DNA of 64,000 bases from Sphingopyxis soli (GTDB taxonomy: Bacteria; Pseudomonadota; Alphaproteobacteria; Sphingomonadales; Sphingomonadaceae), in the NCBI RefSeq assembly GCF_018682675.1, contig NZ_JAFMTR010000068.1, positions 1 through 64,000 of the forward strand. Reading direction: 5' to 3'. Below are positions 32,779 through 42,791 of this stretch, in pieces. The position numbers and the translations under genes are program-made. The notes under the pieces were generated by a model that made no database searches, was not told where the DNA came from, and saw nothing but the letters and a program-made list of their open reading frames with translations. Position 1 is the stretch's first letter. Every line of letters begins with the position of its first letter.

Positions 32779-33570
32779 CTAGACAAGGCTGGCGAGCCCT
32801 TCGCGAAACGTCGGATAACGTGGCGCCCAGCCGAGGAGCCGCTTCGCCTTGCCGTTCGCGACGCGGCGGTTCTCGGAATAGAAAGCGCGCGCGGCGGGCG
32901 AGAGGCCGGCTTCGTCGAGCGGCAGGAGCGGGGGAAGGGGCGCATCGAGCATCGCGCAGCCCCATTCGACCAGCCGGTTCTGGTGGCAGGGCTCGTCGTC
33001 GGCGAGGTTGTAGATGCCCGCCGGTCCGCGGAACGACGCGATGACGCCGCCCGCGATGTCGTCGACATGGACGCGGCTGAAAACCTGGCCGGGCAGGTCG
33101 ATCCGGTGCGCGCGGCCTTCGTTGATCCGGTCGAGGATCGAGCGGCCGGGGCCGTAGATGCCGGGCAGGCGAAAGAGCCGCACGTCGCCGCGCAGCGCCG
33201 ACCATGCGGCGTCGGCGGCGTTGCGGTCGGGGCGGCGGCCCTTGATCGGCGCGCTTTCGTCGACCCACGCGCCGCCCGTGTCACCATAGACGCCGGTCGA
33301 GGACAGGTAGCCGACCCATGTTGCGGGGGCGACGCCCAGCGCTTGGCCATAGCGATCCAGCACCGGGTCGCAGCCGTTGACGGGCGGGACCGACGAGAGA
33401 ATATGCGTCGCCGACCGAAGGGCGCCGATTACCGCCGCCTCGTCGCCGAACGCAATGCTGCCGCTGCGGCCATCCTGCGTCGTCCCCGCGACCTCCCAGC
33501 CGCGCGCGTCGAGCCGGGTGGCGAGATGCCCCGCCGCATAGCCCATTCCGAAAATCAGCATCTTCGCCAT
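32779..33570 (-). CDS. NAD-dependent epimerase/dehydratase-like protein (YeeZ type)
   Basis: This 263-residue atypical/extended SDR has a Rossmann start MAKMLIFGMGYAAGHLATRL (GxGxxG variant), the active-site region GYLSSTGVYGDTGGAWVDES with a Tyr-containing STGVYGD, and RLPGIYGPGRSILDRINEG. It resembles the YeeZ group of NAD(P)-binding proteins, whose substrates are unknown. The ATG at 33570 lies 47 bp from the divergent pepN start. The length agrees with the family. Confidence 0.88.
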   Translation of the reverse strand: MAKMLIFGMGYAAGHLATRLDARGWEVAGTTQDGRSGSIAFGDEAAVIGALRSATHILSSVPPVNGCDPVLDRYGQALGVAPATWVGYLSSTGVYGDTGGAWVDESAPIKGRRPDRNAADAAWSALRGDVRLFRLPGIYGPGRSILDRINEGRAHRIDLPGQVFSRVHVDDIAGGVIASFRGPAGIYNLADDEPCHQNRLVEWGCAMLDAPLPPLLPLDEAGLSPAARAFYSENRRVANGKAKRLLGWAPRYPTFREGLASLV

Positions 33571-33617
33571 TGCAGCGCTTATTGCGCGCCTGCGGCGCCG
33601 CGCCTAGACCCTCGTTC

Positions 33618-36218
33618 ATGACCGACGCCTCTTCCACGCCCGCCATTCCCGTCACCATCCACCGCGGCGATTACCGGCCGCCCGAATGGCAGCTTCCCGA
33701 CATCGCGCTCGATTTCGCGCTGGGGATCGACGAGACGCGCGTCACCGCCGCGCTGTCGGTGGTGCGTAGCGCCGATGCGCCGGCGCCGCTGACGCTGCGC
33801 GGCGACGGGCTCACGGCGCTGGCGGTGCGCGTCGACGGCGAAGGGTGGAACGACTGGCGGATGGAGGGGCCCGACCTTGTCGTCGATCTCGGCGACCGGA
33901 CCGCGGCGGTGGTCGAGGTCGAGACTGCGATCAACCCGGCCGCCAACACGCAGCTGATGGGCCTCTATGCGTCGAACGGGATGCTCTGCACCCAGTGCGA
34001 GGCCGAGGGCTTTCGCCGCATCACCTTCCATCCCGACCGGCCCGATGTCCTCAGCCGCTACAAGGTGCGGATGGAAGGCGACAAGGCGCTGTTCCCGATC
34101 CTGCTGTCGAACGGCAATTGCATCGAAAAGGGCGAAAGCGAAGGCGGGCGGCACTGGGCGCTGTGGGAAGACCCCTGGCCGAAGCCCTCCTACCTCTTCG
34201 CGCTCGTCGCGGGCGACCTGGTGGTCAATCGCGACGAGTTCGTCACCCTGTCGGGGCGCAAGGTCGAACTCGGCATCTGGGTGCGCGAGGGCGACGTCGA
34301 ACGCACGAGCCACGCGATGCAGGCGCTCAAGAACAGCATGAAATGGGACGAGCAGGTCTATGGCCGCGAATATGACCTTGACCTGTTCAACATCGTCGCG
34401 GTCAGCGACTTCAACATGGGGGCGATGGAGAACAAGGGGCTCAACATCTTCAACACCCGCTATATCCTCGCCGATCCCGACACCGCGACCGATCTCGACT
34501 ATGACGGCGTCGAGGGCGTCGTCGCGCACGAATATTTCCACAACTGGTCGGGCAATCGCGTCACCTGCCGCGACTGGTTCCAGCTTAGCCTGAAAGAAGG
34601 TTTCACGGTCTTTCGCGACCAGAGCTTCTCGGCCGACATGGGCTCGCCGGCGGTCAAGCGGATCGAGGATGTTCGCCTGCTCCGCGCTGCGCAATTCCCC
34701 GAGGATGCGGGGCCGCTCGCGCATCCGATCCGGCCCGACTCCTATCAGGAAATCAGCAATTTCTATACCGCGACCGTCTATAACAAGGGCGCCGAGGTCA
34801 TCCGGATGATGCACGCGATGGTCGGGGCGGAGCGTTTCCGCAAAGGCACCGATCTCTATTTCGAGCGCCACGACGGCGAGGCGGCGACGTGCGAGGATTT
34901 CGTCCGCGCGATCGAGGATGGCGCGGGCGTCGACCTCACGCTGTTCCGCCGCTGGTACGAGCAGGCGGGGACGCCGCGCGTCACCGCGCGCATCGAGAGC
35001 GACGAGGACACCGGCGAGCGCGTGCTGCACCTTGCGCAGGCGGTGCCCGCGACCCCCGGCCAGCCCGACAAGGCGCCGACCCTGATCCCGCTGCGGATCA
35101 AGGCGTTCGATCTGGACGGCGGGCATGGCATCGAGGAGGAACGGCTTGTCCTGCTCGACCGCGGCGAGATGGCGGTGCCGCTCGGCCATTATCGCAGTCG
35201 GCCGATGTTGTCGCTGAACCGCGGTTTTTCGGCGCCGGTGATCGTCGATTTCGCGCGCGCGGGCGGCGAACTGGCGTGGCTTGCGGCGCACGACGACGAT
35301 CCGTTCGCGCGCTACGAGGCGTTGCAGCAGCTGATGCTCGACACGCTCGTCGCCGCCGTGTCGGGCGAGACGGTCGACCACAGCGTCGTGATCGACGCCG
35401 TCGCGCAGACGCTTGGCGGACGCGCCGCCGATCCGGCGTTCGTTGCCGAGGCGGTGCTGCTGCCGAGCGAAGCGTTCGTCGGCGACCAGATGGTCGTCGT
35501 CGACCCCGACGCGATCCGCCGCGAGCGGCTGGCGTTGCAGGCGGCGATCGGCGGCGCGCTGGAAGCCGAGTGGCGCGCGATCCTGGCCGAAACGCCGCCG
35601 CCCGCGGCGATCCTCTCGCGCAAGGCGAAGGGGGGCCGACGCCTGCGCGGCGTCGCGCTTGCGTACCTCGCGGCGACGGGATTGCCCGATACGCCGGCGG
35701 TCGCATTCGGCATTTTCTCCGACGCCGACGGGATGACCGAGCGGCAGGCGGCGCTCGCGACCTTGGCGCATGGCGACAGCGACGAACGGGTGGCGGCGCT
35801 CGATATCTTCTATCAGCGCTATCGCGACAATCCGCTGGTGCTCGACAAATGGTTCCAGGTGCAGGCCTGGTCGCTGCGTCCCGACACCGTCGACGCGGTG
35901 AGGGAACTGGCCGGGCATCCCGACTTCACGCTGGCGAACCCCAATCGCGTGCGCTCGCTCTATGGCGCGCTGACCGGCAATCAGGCGGCGTTTCATCAGG
36001 CCGATGGCGCGGGCTACCGGCTGATCGCCGATCTTGTCATCGCGCTCGACCCGAAGAATCCGCAGACCGCGGCGCGGATGATCCCGCCGCTCGGCCGCTG
36101 GAAACGCTTCGACGAGGCGCGGCAGACGATGATGAAGGCCGAACTGCAACGCATCCTCGCGCAACCGGGCCTGTCGCGCGACGTGACCGAACAGGCGTCG
36201 AAGAGCTTGCTGGGGTAG
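33618..36218 (+). CDS. pepN: Aminopeptidase N (M1 family)
   Basis: The 866-residue zinc aminopeptidase removes N-terminal residues from peptides in the cytoplasm. The exopeptidase motif GAMEN (268-272), the zinc motif HEYFH (304-308) with the third ligand Glu327 in LSLKEGFTVFRDQ, and the C-terminal alpha-helical DUF3458-type region (from about 540) match E. coli PepN, which is similar in length. The ATG at 33618 is the start of the conserved part; an in-frame start at 33570 would overlap the divergent epimerase-like gene. It is monocistronic. Confidence 0.96.
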   Translation: MTDASSTPAIPVTIHRGDYRPPEWQLPDIALDFALGIDETRVTAALSVVRSADAPAPLTLRGDGLTALAVRVDGEGWNDWRMEGPDLVVDLGDRTAAVVEVETAINPAANTQLMGLYASNGMLCTQCEAEGFRRITFHPDRPDVLSRYKVRMEGDKALFPILLSNGNCIEKGESEGGRHWALWEDPWPKPSYLFALVAGDLVVNRDEFVTLSGRKVELGIWVREGDVERTSHAMQALKNSMKWDEQVYGREYDLDLFNIVAVSDFNMGAMENKGLNIFNTRYILADPDTATDLDYDGVEGVVAHEYFHNWSGNRVTCRDWFQLSLKEGFTVFRDQSFSADMGSPAVKRIEDVRLLRAAQFPEDAGPLAHPIRPDSYQEISNFYTATVYNKGAEVIRMMHAMVGAERFRKGTDLYFERHDGEAATCEDFVRAIEDGAGVDLTLFRRWYEQAGTPRVTARIESDEDTGERVLHLAQAVPATPGQPDKAPTLIPLRIKAFDLDGGHGIEEERLVLLDRGEMAVPLGHYRSRPMLSLNRGFSAPVIVDFARAGGELAWLAAHDDDPFARYEALQQLMLDTLVAAVSGETVDHSVVIDAVAQTLGGRAADPAFVAEAVLLPSEAFVGDQMVVVDPDAIRRERLALQAAIGGALEAEWRAILAETPPPAAILSRKAKGGRRLRGVALAYLAATGLPDTPAVAFGIFSDADGMTERQAALATLAHGDSDERVAALDIFYQRYRDNPLVLDKWFQVQAWSLRPDTVDAVRELAGHPDFTLANPNRVRSLYGALTGNQAAFHQADGAGYRLIADLVIALDPKNPQTAARMIPPLGRWKRFDEARQTMMKAELQRILAQPGLSRDVTEQASKSLLG

Positions 36219-36278
36219 CGTCGGCCTCGGGCTGGCCCGAACCTGTCGTCCGATCTGCGGTGGCCGTCGTCCCAGCCG

Positions 36279-36926
36279 TCAGGCGATCCTGAAATGGCTG
36301 AAAAATGGCTGTAGCCGCCAGCGGATCTGCGCTTCGTCGAGCATACCGTCTTCCACGCCGAACAGGCGGTTGAGCATCATGTCGCCCGAAATCGTCGATA
36401 GAAAAAGATGCGCGGCCGCTTCCGGATCGTCGATCGCCGCCTTGCCGGTGGCAGCCCATTCGGAGAATAATGCCGACACCTCCGCAATGAAAGGAAGGTG
36501 AAGGTCGCGATAGGTCTGCAACGCGAAATCGCGGTCGCGAAGGCCTTCGGAAACCAGCATCCGCAACAGCGCTACCGTGCGCGGCGATTGCCAAAGCCCG
36601 ATCTCGCGGCGGACGAAGCCCATCAGGATATCGACGGCCGACGCGTCGGGCGCCTCCACCTGATTGACCCGGCCCTGCATCGTCTCGTCGCGCCAGCGAA
36701 CGGCGATCGCATGAAGCAGGCCCTGCTTGTTGCCGAACAGTTCGTAGAGGGTTGCGAGCGAGCCGCCCGAACGCCGAACGATCTCGGCAAGACTCGTCCT
36801 GTCATATCCCTGGTCCATGAACAGCGCTTCGGCGGCGTCGAGAATCGCCTCGTGCCGCCGTTCGCGCGGACTGGTGGGTCCCTTGGGTCTATCGGTTTGA
36901 CATGGAGTCGCTTCATTCTCGACCAA
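36279..36926 (-). CDS. TetR/AcrR family regulator of the RND operon
   Basis: This 215-residue repressor has a TetR HTH at about 20-68 (RRHEAILDAAEALFMDQGYD, then TSLAEIVRRSGGSLATLYEL) and a helical ligand pocket. It is divergent from the adaptor-permease-channel operon, with 112 bp between starts and a perfect 16-bp palindrome (36954-36969) in the middle, so it very likely represses that operon and itself. Efflux substrates are the probable inducers. Confidence 0.92.
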   Translation of the reverse strand: MVENEATPCQTDRPKGPTSPRERRHEAILDAAEALFMDQGYDRTSLAEIVRRSGGSLATLYELFGNKQGLLHAIAVRWRDETMQGRVNQVEAPDASAVDILMGFVRREIGLWQSPRTVALLRMLVSEGLRDRDFALQTYRDLHLPFIAEVSALFSEWAATGKAAIDDPEAAAHLFLSTISGDMMLNRLFGVEDGMLDEAQIRWRLQPFFSHFRIA

Positions 36927-36953
36927 CGGCCCGTCCTCTCTCTTGCTCTTTTC

Positions 36954-36969
36954 TGTAATTTAAATTACA
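36954..36969. promoter_or_regulatory. Perfect 16-bp palindrome between tetR and the RND operon
   Basis: TGTAATTT-AAATTACA is a perfect palindrome in an AT-rich island between the divergent regulator and adaptor genes, 28 bp before the regulator ATG and 69 bp before the adaptor ATG. Position and symmetry fit the operator of the TetR protein. Confidence 0.82.
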
Positions 36970-37038
36970 CGGCACCAAAGCGCAACGGTTTCCATCCGTC
37001 GCCTTTCACCGAAAACAACGAATTTTTCAGGGGTCCCT

Positions 37039-38205
37039 ATGAGTCGCGTCCGTCCCTTTGCAAGCGTCGCCGGCGCTGCGCTGGCCCTGTTGCTGGCTGG
37101 CTGTTCGTCGGAAGCGCCGCCCGCGCCGCCGCCGCCCGAGGTCAACATCGTGACGGTCGGGACGCAGCCCGTGCCCAACATCATCGAGCTGCCCGGCCGC
37201 GTGCAGGCCTATCGCACCGCCGAAGTGCGCGCGCGCGTCGACGGGATCGTCGAGCGCCGCCTGTTCGAGGAAGGCAGCTATGTCGCCGCGGGCAAGGCGC
37301 TGTTCCGCATCGATCCGCGCCAGTTGACCGCGAACGTCAATGCGGCGCGCGCCCAGCTTGCCCGCGCGCAGGCGACCGCCGCCAACGCACGGCAGGTGGT
37401 CGGCCGCTATCAGCCGCTGCTCTCCGAACAGGCGATCGGCAAGCAGGAGTATGATGCCGCGGTTGCCGCGCAGCGCACCGCCGAGGCCGATGTCCAGTCG
37501 GCGCAGGCCAATCTCGATTCGGCGCGGCTCAGCCTTGGCTATGCGACCGTGACCGCGCCGATTGCCGGCCGGGCGCGGCGCGCCGAGGTGACCGAGGGCG
37601 CGCTGGTCAGCGCGGCGCAGGGCACGTTGCTGACGACGATCGAACAGATCGACCGCGTCTATGTCAATTTCGGCCAGTCGAGTTCGGATCTGATGGCGAT
37701 CCGCCGCGACATCGAAAGCGGGAAGCTCCAGATTCCGCCGGTGGGCCGCGTCGAGGTGCAACTGGTCCTCGAGGACGGCACCCCCTATCCGGTGGTCGGG
37801 CATCTCGACTTCCTCGACCTGTCGATCGACGAGGCGACCGGCACCGCGGCGTTGCGCGCCGAATTCCCCAATCCCGCCGATACGCTGCTGCCGGGGCAGT
37901 TCGTTCGCGCGCGTATCAAGGCCGGTTTCAGACCGAACGGCATCCTGATCCCGCAGCGCGCGGTCAAGCTGTCGGCCGATGCGGCGACGGTGATGATCCT
38001 CGACGAAAAGAACATCGTCACCATCCGTCCGGTGAAGCTCGGGATGATGCAACAGGGGCAATGGGCGATTCTCGACGGGCTGCGGCCCGGCGACCGCGTG
38101 ATCGTCGACGGGCTGCAGAAGGTCCAGCCGGGGCAGACCGCCAAGGTCGGCGGAACCGCGGCGACGCGGCCGACGCCCGCCAAAACCGCGACGAAGAAAC
38201 GCTGA
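37039..38205 (+). CDS. RND efflux periplasmic adaptor, lipoprotein
   Basis: The 388-residue AcrA/MexA-type adaptor has a lipoprotein signal with the lipobox LLLAGC (Cys24 lipidated). After a Pro-rich linker come the biotinyl-lipoyl halves around VRARVDGIVERRLFEEGSYV and LGYATVTAPIAGRARRAEVT, an alpha-hairpin (about 95-155), and a beta-barrel with TLLPGQFVRARIKAG. It bridges the downstream AcrB-type permease and the NodT/OprM-type channel. It is first in a three-gene operon, with 10 bp to the permease, under the TetR palindrome. Confidence 0.93.
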   Translation: MSRVRPFASVAGAALALLLAGCSSEAPPAPPPPEVNIVTVGTQPVPNIIELPGRVQAYRTAEVRARVDGIVERRLFEEGSYVAAGKALFRIDPRQLTANVNAARAQLARAQATAANARQVVGRYQPLLSEQAIGKQEYDAAVAAQRTAEADVQSAQANLDSARLSLGYATVTAPIAGRARRAEVTEGALVSAAQGTLLTTIEQIDRVYVNFGQSSSDLMAIRRDIESGKLQIPPVGRVEVQLVLEDGTPYPVVGHLDFLDLSIDEATGTAALRAEFPNPADTLLPGQFVRARIKAGFRPNGILIPQRAVKLSADAATVMILDEKNIVTIRPVKLGMMQQGQWAILDGLRPGDRVIVDGLQKVQPGQTAKVGGTAATRPTPAKTATKKR

Positions 38206-38215
38206 GTTCCGCAGC

Positions 38216-41200
38216 ATGAGCCCCCGCTTTTTCATCGACCGGCCCATTTTTTCGTGGGTCATCGCCATCGGCATCCTGCTGGCCGGAATCATCGCGCTGC
38301 GCGGTTTGCCGGTCGAACAATATCCCTCGGTCGCGCCGCCATCGCTGACGATCAGCGTCACCTATCCGGGCGCCGATGCGAGCACGCTCGAGCAGAATGT
38401 CACGCAGGTGATCGAGCAGGAGCTGAACGGGGTCGAGGGTTTCCTCTACATGGCCTCGACCAGCGAATCGAACGGCACCGCGTCGATCACGCTGACGTTC
38501 GAAGCCGGCACCAATATCGATGACGCCCAGCTGGAGGTGCAGAACCGTCTTCGCCGGGTCGAACAACGCCTGCCCGACGATGTGCGCCGTCAAGGCATCT
38601 CGGTCACCGAGGCCAATTCGGGCTTCCTGCTGATCGTCGCGATCACGTCGAAGAGCGGCAACACCGACCCGATGGAGGTCAATAATTTCGCCAACACGCG
38701 CGTGCTCGACGAGCTGCGCCGCGTGAACGGCGTCGGCAACGTCCAGGCCTTTGCCCCCGAATATGCGATGCGCATCTGGCTCGACCCGCAGAAGCTCGCT
38801 TCGCACAATCTGTCGCCCGCCGAAGCGCTAGGCGCAGTGCAGGAGCAGAACAGCCAGACGCCGGGCGGCCAGCTAGGCGACCAGCCGCTTGCAAAGAATG
38901 CGCAGCTCAACGCCGTGATCACGACGCAGGGGCGTTTCACCAAGCCCGAGCAATTCGAAGGCATCATCCTGCGCGCCAACCCCGACGGTTCGGCGGTGAC
39001 GCTGGGCGACGTCGGGCGCGTCGAGTTGGGGGCGGCGAACTACGTTTTTTCCTCGGAGCTCAACGGCAAGCCGATGGCGGGCCTTGCCGTCCAGTTGACG
39101 CCGGGCGCCAACGCGCTGTCGACCGCGGAAGGCATCCGCAGCCGGATGGAAGAGCTGTCGAAGGGCTTTCCGCCCGATATCACCTGGTCGATCCCCTACG
39201 ACACGACGCCCTTTATCAGCCTGTCGATCGAGGAGGTGGTGAAGACGCTGGGCGAGGCGATGGTGCTGGTCTTCCTGGTCATGTTCCTCTTCCTTCAGAA
39301 CTGGCGTGCCACGGTCATCCCGACGATCGTCGTCCCGATCGCGCTCGCGGGTGCGTGCCTCGGCCTGTGGATCGCAGGCTTTTCGATCAACGTGCTGACC
39401 CTGTTCGGGATGGTGCTGGCGATCGGCATCCTTGTCGACGATGCGATCGTCGTGATCGAGAATGTCGAGCGCATCATGAGCGAGGAGCATCTGTCGCCCT
39501 ATGAAGCGACGGTGAAGGCGATGAGCCAGATCACCTCGGCGATTATCGGCATCACGCTGGTGCTGATCGCGGTGTTCATCCCCATGGCCTTCTTCCCCGG
39601 CTCGACGGGCGGCATCTATCGGCAATTCTCGCTGACGCTCGCGATTTCCATCGCCTTTTCGGCCATGCTCGCGCTGACCTTGACCCCGGCGCTCTGCGCG
39701 ACGCTGCTCAAGCCGCACGATGAGGAGAAGCGGAGCGGGCCCATCGGCCAATGGTTCGACCGCTTCTTCGCCCGCTTCAACGGCTGGTTCGGCCGCACGA
39801 CCGATCGCTATCAGGGCCGCGTCGGGCGCATACTGTCGTCGCCGTTGCGCTGGCTCGGCGTCTTTGTGGCGATGGTCGCGGTGACCGCGCTGCTCTTCAC
39901 GCGCCTGCCGGGGTCGTTCCTGCCGCAGGAGGATCAGGGCTATCTGATCACCGTTGTCCAGGCACCGCCGGGCGCGACGACCCAGCGCACCGATCTGGCG
40001 TCCGATCAGGTGAAAAAATTCTTCGCCGCCCAGCCACAGGTTGCGAACACCGTGCTCGTCCGCGGTTTCAGTTTCTTCGGTCAGGGGCAGGCGAACGCGA
40101 TCATGTTCACCCCGCTCAAGCCGTGGGACGAGCGCACGGGCGACGGCGACAGCGCCGATGCGATCGCCGGCAAGGCGATGGGCGCGTTCATGGGAATCAA
40201 GGAAGCCTTCGTCTTCTCGCTGAGCCCGCCGTCGATTCCCGAACTCGGCACCGCGAGCGGCTTTACGTTCAAGCTGCAGGACCGCGGCGGCAACGGCCGC
40301 GCGGCGCTGATGCAGGCGCGCAACCAGATGCTGGGCGGCGCGATGCAGAGCAAGCTGCTCGCGAACGTCCGGCCCGAGGGGCAGGAGGATGCACCGGTGC
40401 TGAAGGTCGATATCGACCGCACCAAGGCGCGCGCGCTCGGCCTGTCGATCGGCGACGTCAACGCGACCCTCGCGATCGCCTTTGGCAGCGCCTATGCCAA
40501 CGACTTCACGCGCGAGGGGCGCGTGCTGCGCGTGCTGATCCAGGCCGACGCGGCGAGCCGCATGACCCCGCAGGACGTCACCGACCTCAAGGTGCGGAGC
40601 GCGGCGGGCGAGATGGTGCCCTTCGGTTCGTTCAGCACCGCCGAATGGTCGGCCGAGGCGCCGCAGCTCCAGCGCTACAACGGCTATCCCGCGATGACGA
40701 TCTCGGGCGAACCCGCGCCCGGCCAGTCGACCGGCGAGGCGATGGCGGAGATGGAGCGGCTTGCGGCCTCTTTGCCCGCAGGTTTCTCCTATGAATGGAC
40801 CGGCATCTCCTATGAGGAGAAGCAGTCGGCGGGGCAGATCGGGATGCTGCTCGGCCTGTCGCTCGTCGTCGTCTTTCTGCTGCTCGCCGCGCTCTACGAA
40901 AGCTGGTCGGTGCCGGTCGCGGTGCTGCTGGTGGTGCCGCTGGGCGTGCTCGGCGCGGTGCTGTTCTCGATGATGCGCGGGCTCGGCGCCGATATTTATT
41001 TCAACGTCGGGCTGATCACGATCATCGGCCTGTCTGCAAAGAATGCGATCCTGATCGTCGAATTCGCGATCGAGCAGGAGGCCGAGGGCAAATCGACGCT
41101 CGACGCGGTGATGGAAGCGGTGAAGCTGCGGCTGCGCCCGATCATCATGACCAGCCTGGCGTTCATCCTGGGCATGGTGCCGCTGGTCATCGCGAGCGGG

Positions 41201-41383
41201 GCAGGGGCGGCAAGCCGCATCGCGGTCGGATCGGGCGTCATGGGCGGCATGATTGCGGCGACTTTGCTCGGCATCTTCTTCATCCCGCTGTTCTATCTGT
41301 CGGTACGCAAATGGCTGAGCCGCAAGCGGCCGCCGGCGCCCGGCGAGAAAGGCCATCACGATCCGGAGCCCGGCCATGCGTAA
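38216..41383 (+). CDS. AcrB/MexB-type RND multidrug efflux permease
   Basis: The 1055-residue inner-membrane permease of the hydrophobe/amphiphile efflux-1 group has the normal AcrB length. Visible are SPRFFIDRPIFSWVIAIGIL at the start, the TM4 motif GILVDDAIVVIENVERIM with the proton-relay Asp pair, and the second-half GLSAKNAILIVEFAIEQ (TM10). The drug-binding porter domains lie between TM1-2 and TM7-8. Three genes (adaptor, permease, channel) are tightly linked; the permease stop overlaps the channel start by 8 nt. Confidence 0.95.
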   Translation: MSPRFFIDRPIFSWVIAIGILLAGIIALRGLPVEQYPSVAPPSLTISVTYPGADASTLEQNVTQVIEQELNGVEGFLYMASTSESNGTASITLTFEAGTNIDDAQLEVQNRLRRVEQRLPDDVRRQGISVTEANSGFLLIVAITSKSGNTDPMEVNNFANTRVLDELRRVNGVGNVQAFAPEYAMRIWLDPQKLASHNLSPAEALGAVQEQNSQTPGGQLGDQPLAKNAQLNAVITTQGRFTKPEQFEGIILRANPDGSAVTLGDVGRVELGAANYVFSSELNGKPMAGLAVQLTPGANALSTAEGIRSRMEELSKGFPPDITWSIPYDTTPFISLSIEEVVKTLGEAMVLVFLVMFLFLQNWRATVIPTIVVPIALAGACLGLWIAGFSINVLTLFGMVLAIGILVDDAIVVIENVERIMSEEHLSPYEATVKAMSQITSAIIGITLVLIAVFIPMAFFPGSTGGIYRQFSLTLAISIAFSAMLALTLTPALCATLLKPHDEEKRSGPIGQWFDRFFARFNGWFGRTTDRYQGRVGRILSSPLRWLGVFVAMVAVTALLFTRLPGSFLPQEDQGYLITVVQAPPGATTQRTDLASDQVKKFFAAQPQVANTVLVRGFSFFGQGQANAIMFTPLKPWDERTGDGDSADAIAGKAMGAFMGIKEAFVFSLSPPSIPELGTASGFTFKLQDRGGNGRAALMQARNQMLGGAMQSKLLANVRPEGQEDAPVLKVDIDRTKARALGLSIGDVNATLAIAFGSAYANDFTREGRVLRVLIQADAASRMTPQDVTDLKVRSAAGEMVPFGSFSTAEWSAEAPQLQRYNGYPAMTISGEPAPGQSTGEAMAEMERLAASLPAGFSYEWTGISYEEKQSAGQIGMLLGLSLVVVFLLLAALYESWSVPVAVLLVVPLGVLGAVLFSMMRGLGADIYFNVGLITIIGLSAKNAILIVEFAIEQEAEGKSTLDAVMEAVKLRLRPIIMTSLAFILGMVPLVIASGAGAASRIAVGSGVMGGMIAATLLGIFFIPLFYLSVRKWLSRKRPPAPGEKGHHDPEPGHA

Positions 41384-42776
41384 GTTCGCCGTCCTCTTCG
41401 CCGCGACCGCGTTGGCGGGCTGCGTCAACCTTGCGCCCGACCATGTGCGGCCGCCGCTGGCGACCGATGCGCATTATCCGCAAGGATTCGAGAATGACGT
41501 GACATTGGGGCAGCGCGCGACCGACGTCGCGTGGCGCGACTTTTTCGCCGACCCGCAGCTGGAGGCGCTGATCGCGCGCGCGATCGAGCGCAATCGCGAT
41601 CTGGCGGTGGCCGTTGCGCGGATCGAGGAGGCGCGCGGCCTCTATCGCATTCAGGACGCGGATCGCCTGCCGACCGTGGGCGCGAGCGCCGACGCGGTGC
41701 GTAGCCGTGGCCCGTCGCCGAGCGGCCCCGGAACCGACACGTCGAACCGCTATTCGGTCGGCGTTGGCGTCACTTCGTTCGAACTCGATTTCTGGGGCCG
41801 GGTGAAGAATCTGTCGGAGGCGGCGCGCAGCCAGTATTTCGCGACGCAACAGGCCGAGCGCGCGTTCCGGCTGACGCTGGTTCGCGACGTCGCATCGACC
41901 TATTTCGCCTCGCACGGCGCCGAGGAGCAGATCGAGCTCGCCGAGGCGACGGTGACGAGCCGGCGCGAAGGACTGCGGATCGCCAAGCTGCGCCTCGACG
42001 CCGGGGTGACTTCGGCGCTCGATTACCGCCAGTCGGAGACGCTGCTCACGCAGGCCGAGACGCAGCTTGCGAGCCTGAAGCTCGCGAAGGCGCAAGCGGA
42101 CAATTTCCTCGCCGTGCTCGTCGGCGGTCCGCTTCCGGCCGATCTGCCCGCGGCGCTGCCGCTGGCCGCCCAGTCGTCGCCGCCGACGCTGTCGGCCGGC
42201 CTGCCGTCGGACCTGCTCGTCGCGCGGCCCGACATCGTGGCGGCGGAGCAACAGCTTCGCGCGGCGCGCGCCAACGTCGGCGCGGCGCGCGCCGCCTTCT
42301 TCCCGTCGATTTCGTTGACCGGCAATGTCGGTTTCGCGTCGGGCGCGCTCGACGGCCTGTTCACCGACAATGGGCTGACGTGGAGCTTCGGGCCGTCGAT
42401 CACCCTCCCGATCTTCGATTTCGGGCGCAACAAGGGCAATCTGACCGTCGCCGAGGCGCGCGAGAATATCGCGGTCGCAACCTATGAAAAGACGGTCCAG
42501 TCGGCCTTTCGCGAAGTCGCCGATGCGCTCGCCGGGCGGCGCTATCTTGCCGAACAGGTCGAGGCGCAGGAGCGCGGTACGCTGGCGACGCGTCGCATCG
42601 CCGATCTGGCGCGCAAGCGCTACCGCGAGGGCGTTTCGACCTATCTCGAAGTGCTCGACGCCGAACGCAGCCTGTTCGCCGCCGAGCAGGCCTTGATCGA
42701 ACTGCGCCGCGCGCAGGCCGACAATCTGGTGACGCTGTACGTCGCGCTGGGCGGAGGGTTGGTCGGGCCTGCCTGA
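41376..42776 (+). CDS. NodT/OprM-family outer-membrane factor lipoprotein
   Basis: This 466-residue outer-membrane channel of the OprM/NodT class has a lipobox (ATALAGC, Cys about 16) and two OEP repeats (about 60-250 and 260-460). Indicators are DVAWRDFFADPQLEALIARA, NRYSVGVGVTSFELDFWG with a conserved FELDFWGR-type motif, and SLTGNVGFASGALDGLFTDN. It trimerises to form the exit duct for the pump. The start overlaps the permease gene by 8 nt (translational coupling). Confidence 0.94.
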   Translation: MRKFAVLFAATALAGCVNLAPDHVRPPLATDAHYPQGFENDVTLGQRATDVAWRDFFADPQLEALIARAIERNRDLAVAVARIEEARGLYRIQDADRLPTVGASADAVRSRGPSPSGPGTDTSNRYSVGVGVTSFELDFWGRVKNLSEAARSQYFATQQAERAFRLTLVRDVASTYFASHGAEEQIELAEATVTSRREGLRIAKLRLDAGVTSALDYRQSETLLTQAETQLASLKLAKAQADNFLAVLVGGPLPADLPAALPLAAQSSPPTLSAGLPSDLLVARPDIVAAEQQLRAARANVGAARAAFFPSISLTGNVGFASGALDGLFTDNGLTWSFGPSITLPIFDFGRNKGNLTVAEARENIAVATYEKTVQSAFREVADALAGRRYLAEQVEAQERGTLATRRIADLARKRYREGVSTYLEVLDAERSLFAAEQALIELRRAQADNLVTLYVALGGGLVGPA

Positions 42777-42791
42777 CGGCGCGCCCGCCGG

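Noticed and set aside
33579-36164. 861-codon open frame on the minus strand opposite aminopeptidase N
   Set aside because: The plus-strand PepN has all catalytic motifs in order. The opposing frame is open because GC-rich codons rarely give stops on the complement, and its translation is Arg/Asp-rich without any domain.
38873-41428. 851-codon minus-strand frame opposite the AcrB-type permease
   Set aside because: Antisense of a clear RND permease; composition is His/Arg/Gln-rich with no recognisable fold or ribosome-binding site.
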